This document shows, one piece after another, positions 63,098-64,000 of a stretch of DNA of 64,000 bases (position 1 is the first letter of the stretch; each line of letters opens with the position of its first letter). The stretch is taken from assembly GCF_023213175.1 (NCBI RefSeq), contig NZ_CP093312.1, positions 1,612,001 to 1,676,000 on the forward strand, written 5' to 3'. Source of the stretch: Sulfurovum sp. XGS-02. GTDB taxonomy: Bacteria > Campylobacterota > Campylobacteria > Campylobacterales > Sulfurovaceae. The position numbers and the translations under genes are program-made. Under the pieces are notes generated by a model that saw only the letters and a program-made list of their open reading frames with translations, was not told the origin of the DNA and ran no database searches.

Positions 63098-64000
63098 TAT
63101 TTCTCTCCTTTTTGCGGTAACATCATATTAAAGAGTGCTCCACCTGCTGGTACCATTGGAAGTACGTTTTCATAACGGTTCACGGCAACATTCATGAAAC
63201 ATACTTTATCTTGCGCTATCGCATCTTTGATCGCTGCATCAAACTCTTCTTTGGTGGTAACATCATACCCTATTCCGCCACATGCCTCAGCCAAGGCTTT
63301 CCAATTTGGTTGGAATGTCAAGTCTGTTTCAGAGTAGCGTTTTTCATAGAAGAATGTCTGCCACTGTCTAACCATCCCCAGGAAATGGTTATTGAGTATA
63401 AGATTGATGACCGGTATTTTATACTCAGCTGCCGTCACCAATTCTTGCATATTCATCAGGATCGAACCGTCACCTGTGACATTAATCACCGTTTTATCAG
63501 GGAAGGCTCTTTTAGCACCCAATGCTGCAGGGAAACCAAAGCCCATCGTTCCCAGTCCGCCGGAATTGATCCACTGGCGCGGTCTGTCAAACGGATAATG
63601 CTGTGCTGCCCACATTTGGTGTTGTCCGACATCTGAAGTAATGATGGCATTTTCACCTACCAGTTCACCGATACGCTCTATGGCCCATTGCGGTTTGATA
63701 ACCTCATCTGAATCGACATAGGATTGAGGGTGAAGCTCATCATAACGCTTCAATATCTCTCTCCATGCCTGGAATCTGTCCGTATCGATACCATCAAGAA
63801 GCGGTAACATCGCCTCAAGAACTTCGGTTACATCACCTACGATAGGATAGTCAACATCAACCAGTTTACCGATATTCGCTGCATCAATATCTACATGAAT
63901 AATGTCTGCATATTTGGCAAATTCGGAAAGTTTACCTGTCACCCTGTCATCAAACCTTGCACCCAGAGAGATAACCAGGTCTGTCTCAGACATCGCCATG
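63097..64000 (-). CDS. ilvB: Acetolactate synthase large subunit, C-terminal part
   Basis: TPP-dependent catalytic subunit; only the last 301 codons are in the window and the gene continues past the right edge. The TPP motif runs from VTGDGSILMNMQELVTA to NLILNN. The middle domain shows SLGARFDDRVTG. The next gene is ilvN, overlapping by one base. Confidence 0.95.
   Translation of the reverse strand, partial: MAMSETDLVISLGARFDDRVTGKLSEFAKYADIIHVDIDAANIGKLVDVDYPIVGDVTEVLEAMLPLLDGIDTDRFQAWREILKRYDELHPQSYVDSDEVIKPQWAIERIGELVGENAIITSDVGQHQMWAAQHYPFDRPRQWINSGGLGTMGFGFPAALGAKRAFPDKTVINVTGDGSILMNMQELVTAAEYKIPVINLILNNHFLGMVRQWQTFFYEKRYSETDLTFQPNWKALAEACGGIGYDVTTKEEFDAAIKDAIAQDKVCFMNVAVNRYENVLPMVPAGGALFNMMLPQKGEK

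Overview
The window is about 64 kb of core chromosome from a Campylobacterota (Epsilonproteobacteria) bacterium, most likely close to Sulfurovum. That placement is inferred from gene order and protein character, not from a marker-gene comparison. The supporting orders are pyrH-rpoZ-spoT-tyrS, birA-parA-parB-atpF'FHAGDC-tolQRA, and rplU-rpmA-obg-proB-fmt. The F-ATPase operon lacks atpB and atpE. Most promoters show a TATAAT-like -10 box without a clear -35 box. About 85 percent of genes lie on the minus strand. I see no insertion sequence, prophage, CRISPR array or rRNA.

Layout from left to right: 1-4.5 kb carries the 5' end of a nitronate monooxygenase-like gene, then tyrS, spoT, rpoZ and pyrH. 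4.5-10.1 kb holds a division and RNA-modification run: an EnvC-like LytM protein, ftsX, ftsE, trmB, an Fn3 lipoprotein and rluD. 10.1-15.2 kb has a small secreted protein, ttcA, mtn, fabD, a rubredoxin, an apparently signalling-dead kinase/receiver protein and slyD. 15.4-23.7 kb is the envelope region: an L,D-transpeptidase, then cpoB-pal-tolB, then two plus-strand genes (AMMECR1 and a GGDEF/EAL protein) that separate tolB from tolA-tolR-tolQ. 23.7-32.8 kb has the ATP synthase operon, parB-parA, birA and fmt.

32.8-41 kb contains proB, obg, rpmA-rplU, ridA, a ThiF-like protein, a nitrilase-fold protein without its catalytic residues, xseB, metX and metY. 41-47 kb has guaB, gatA, a 41-residue membrane ORF coupled to both neighbours, ileS and a possibly leaderless cinA/pncC-type gene. 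47.3-48.1 kb is a seven-gene tRNA array behind a fully consensus promoter. 48.4-64 kb has hisD, a PLP deaminase-like gene, fba, three tandem SurA/PEB4-like periplasmic chaperones, nth, pepD, small zinc-ribbon and DUF1653 proteins, a cytochrome b561-like protein, metH, a PAS protein, lpxD, ilvN and the end of ilvB.

Several clusters look functionally joined. FtsE-FtsX-LytM matches the module that controls cell-wall hydrolysis at division. TolQRA, TolB, Pal and CpoB form the outer-membrane constriction machine. MetX, MetY and MetH cover direct-sulfhydrylation methionine synthesis and homocysteine remethylation, while Mtn recycles SAM by-products. No complete new system is obvious. The most unusual items are the ileS-gatA membrane microprotein, two proteins that keep family folds but lose key residues (nitrilase-like and TtcA-like), the parvulin-less chaperone paralogues, the split tol-pal locus and several strong hairpins placed on promoters or ribosome-binding sites.
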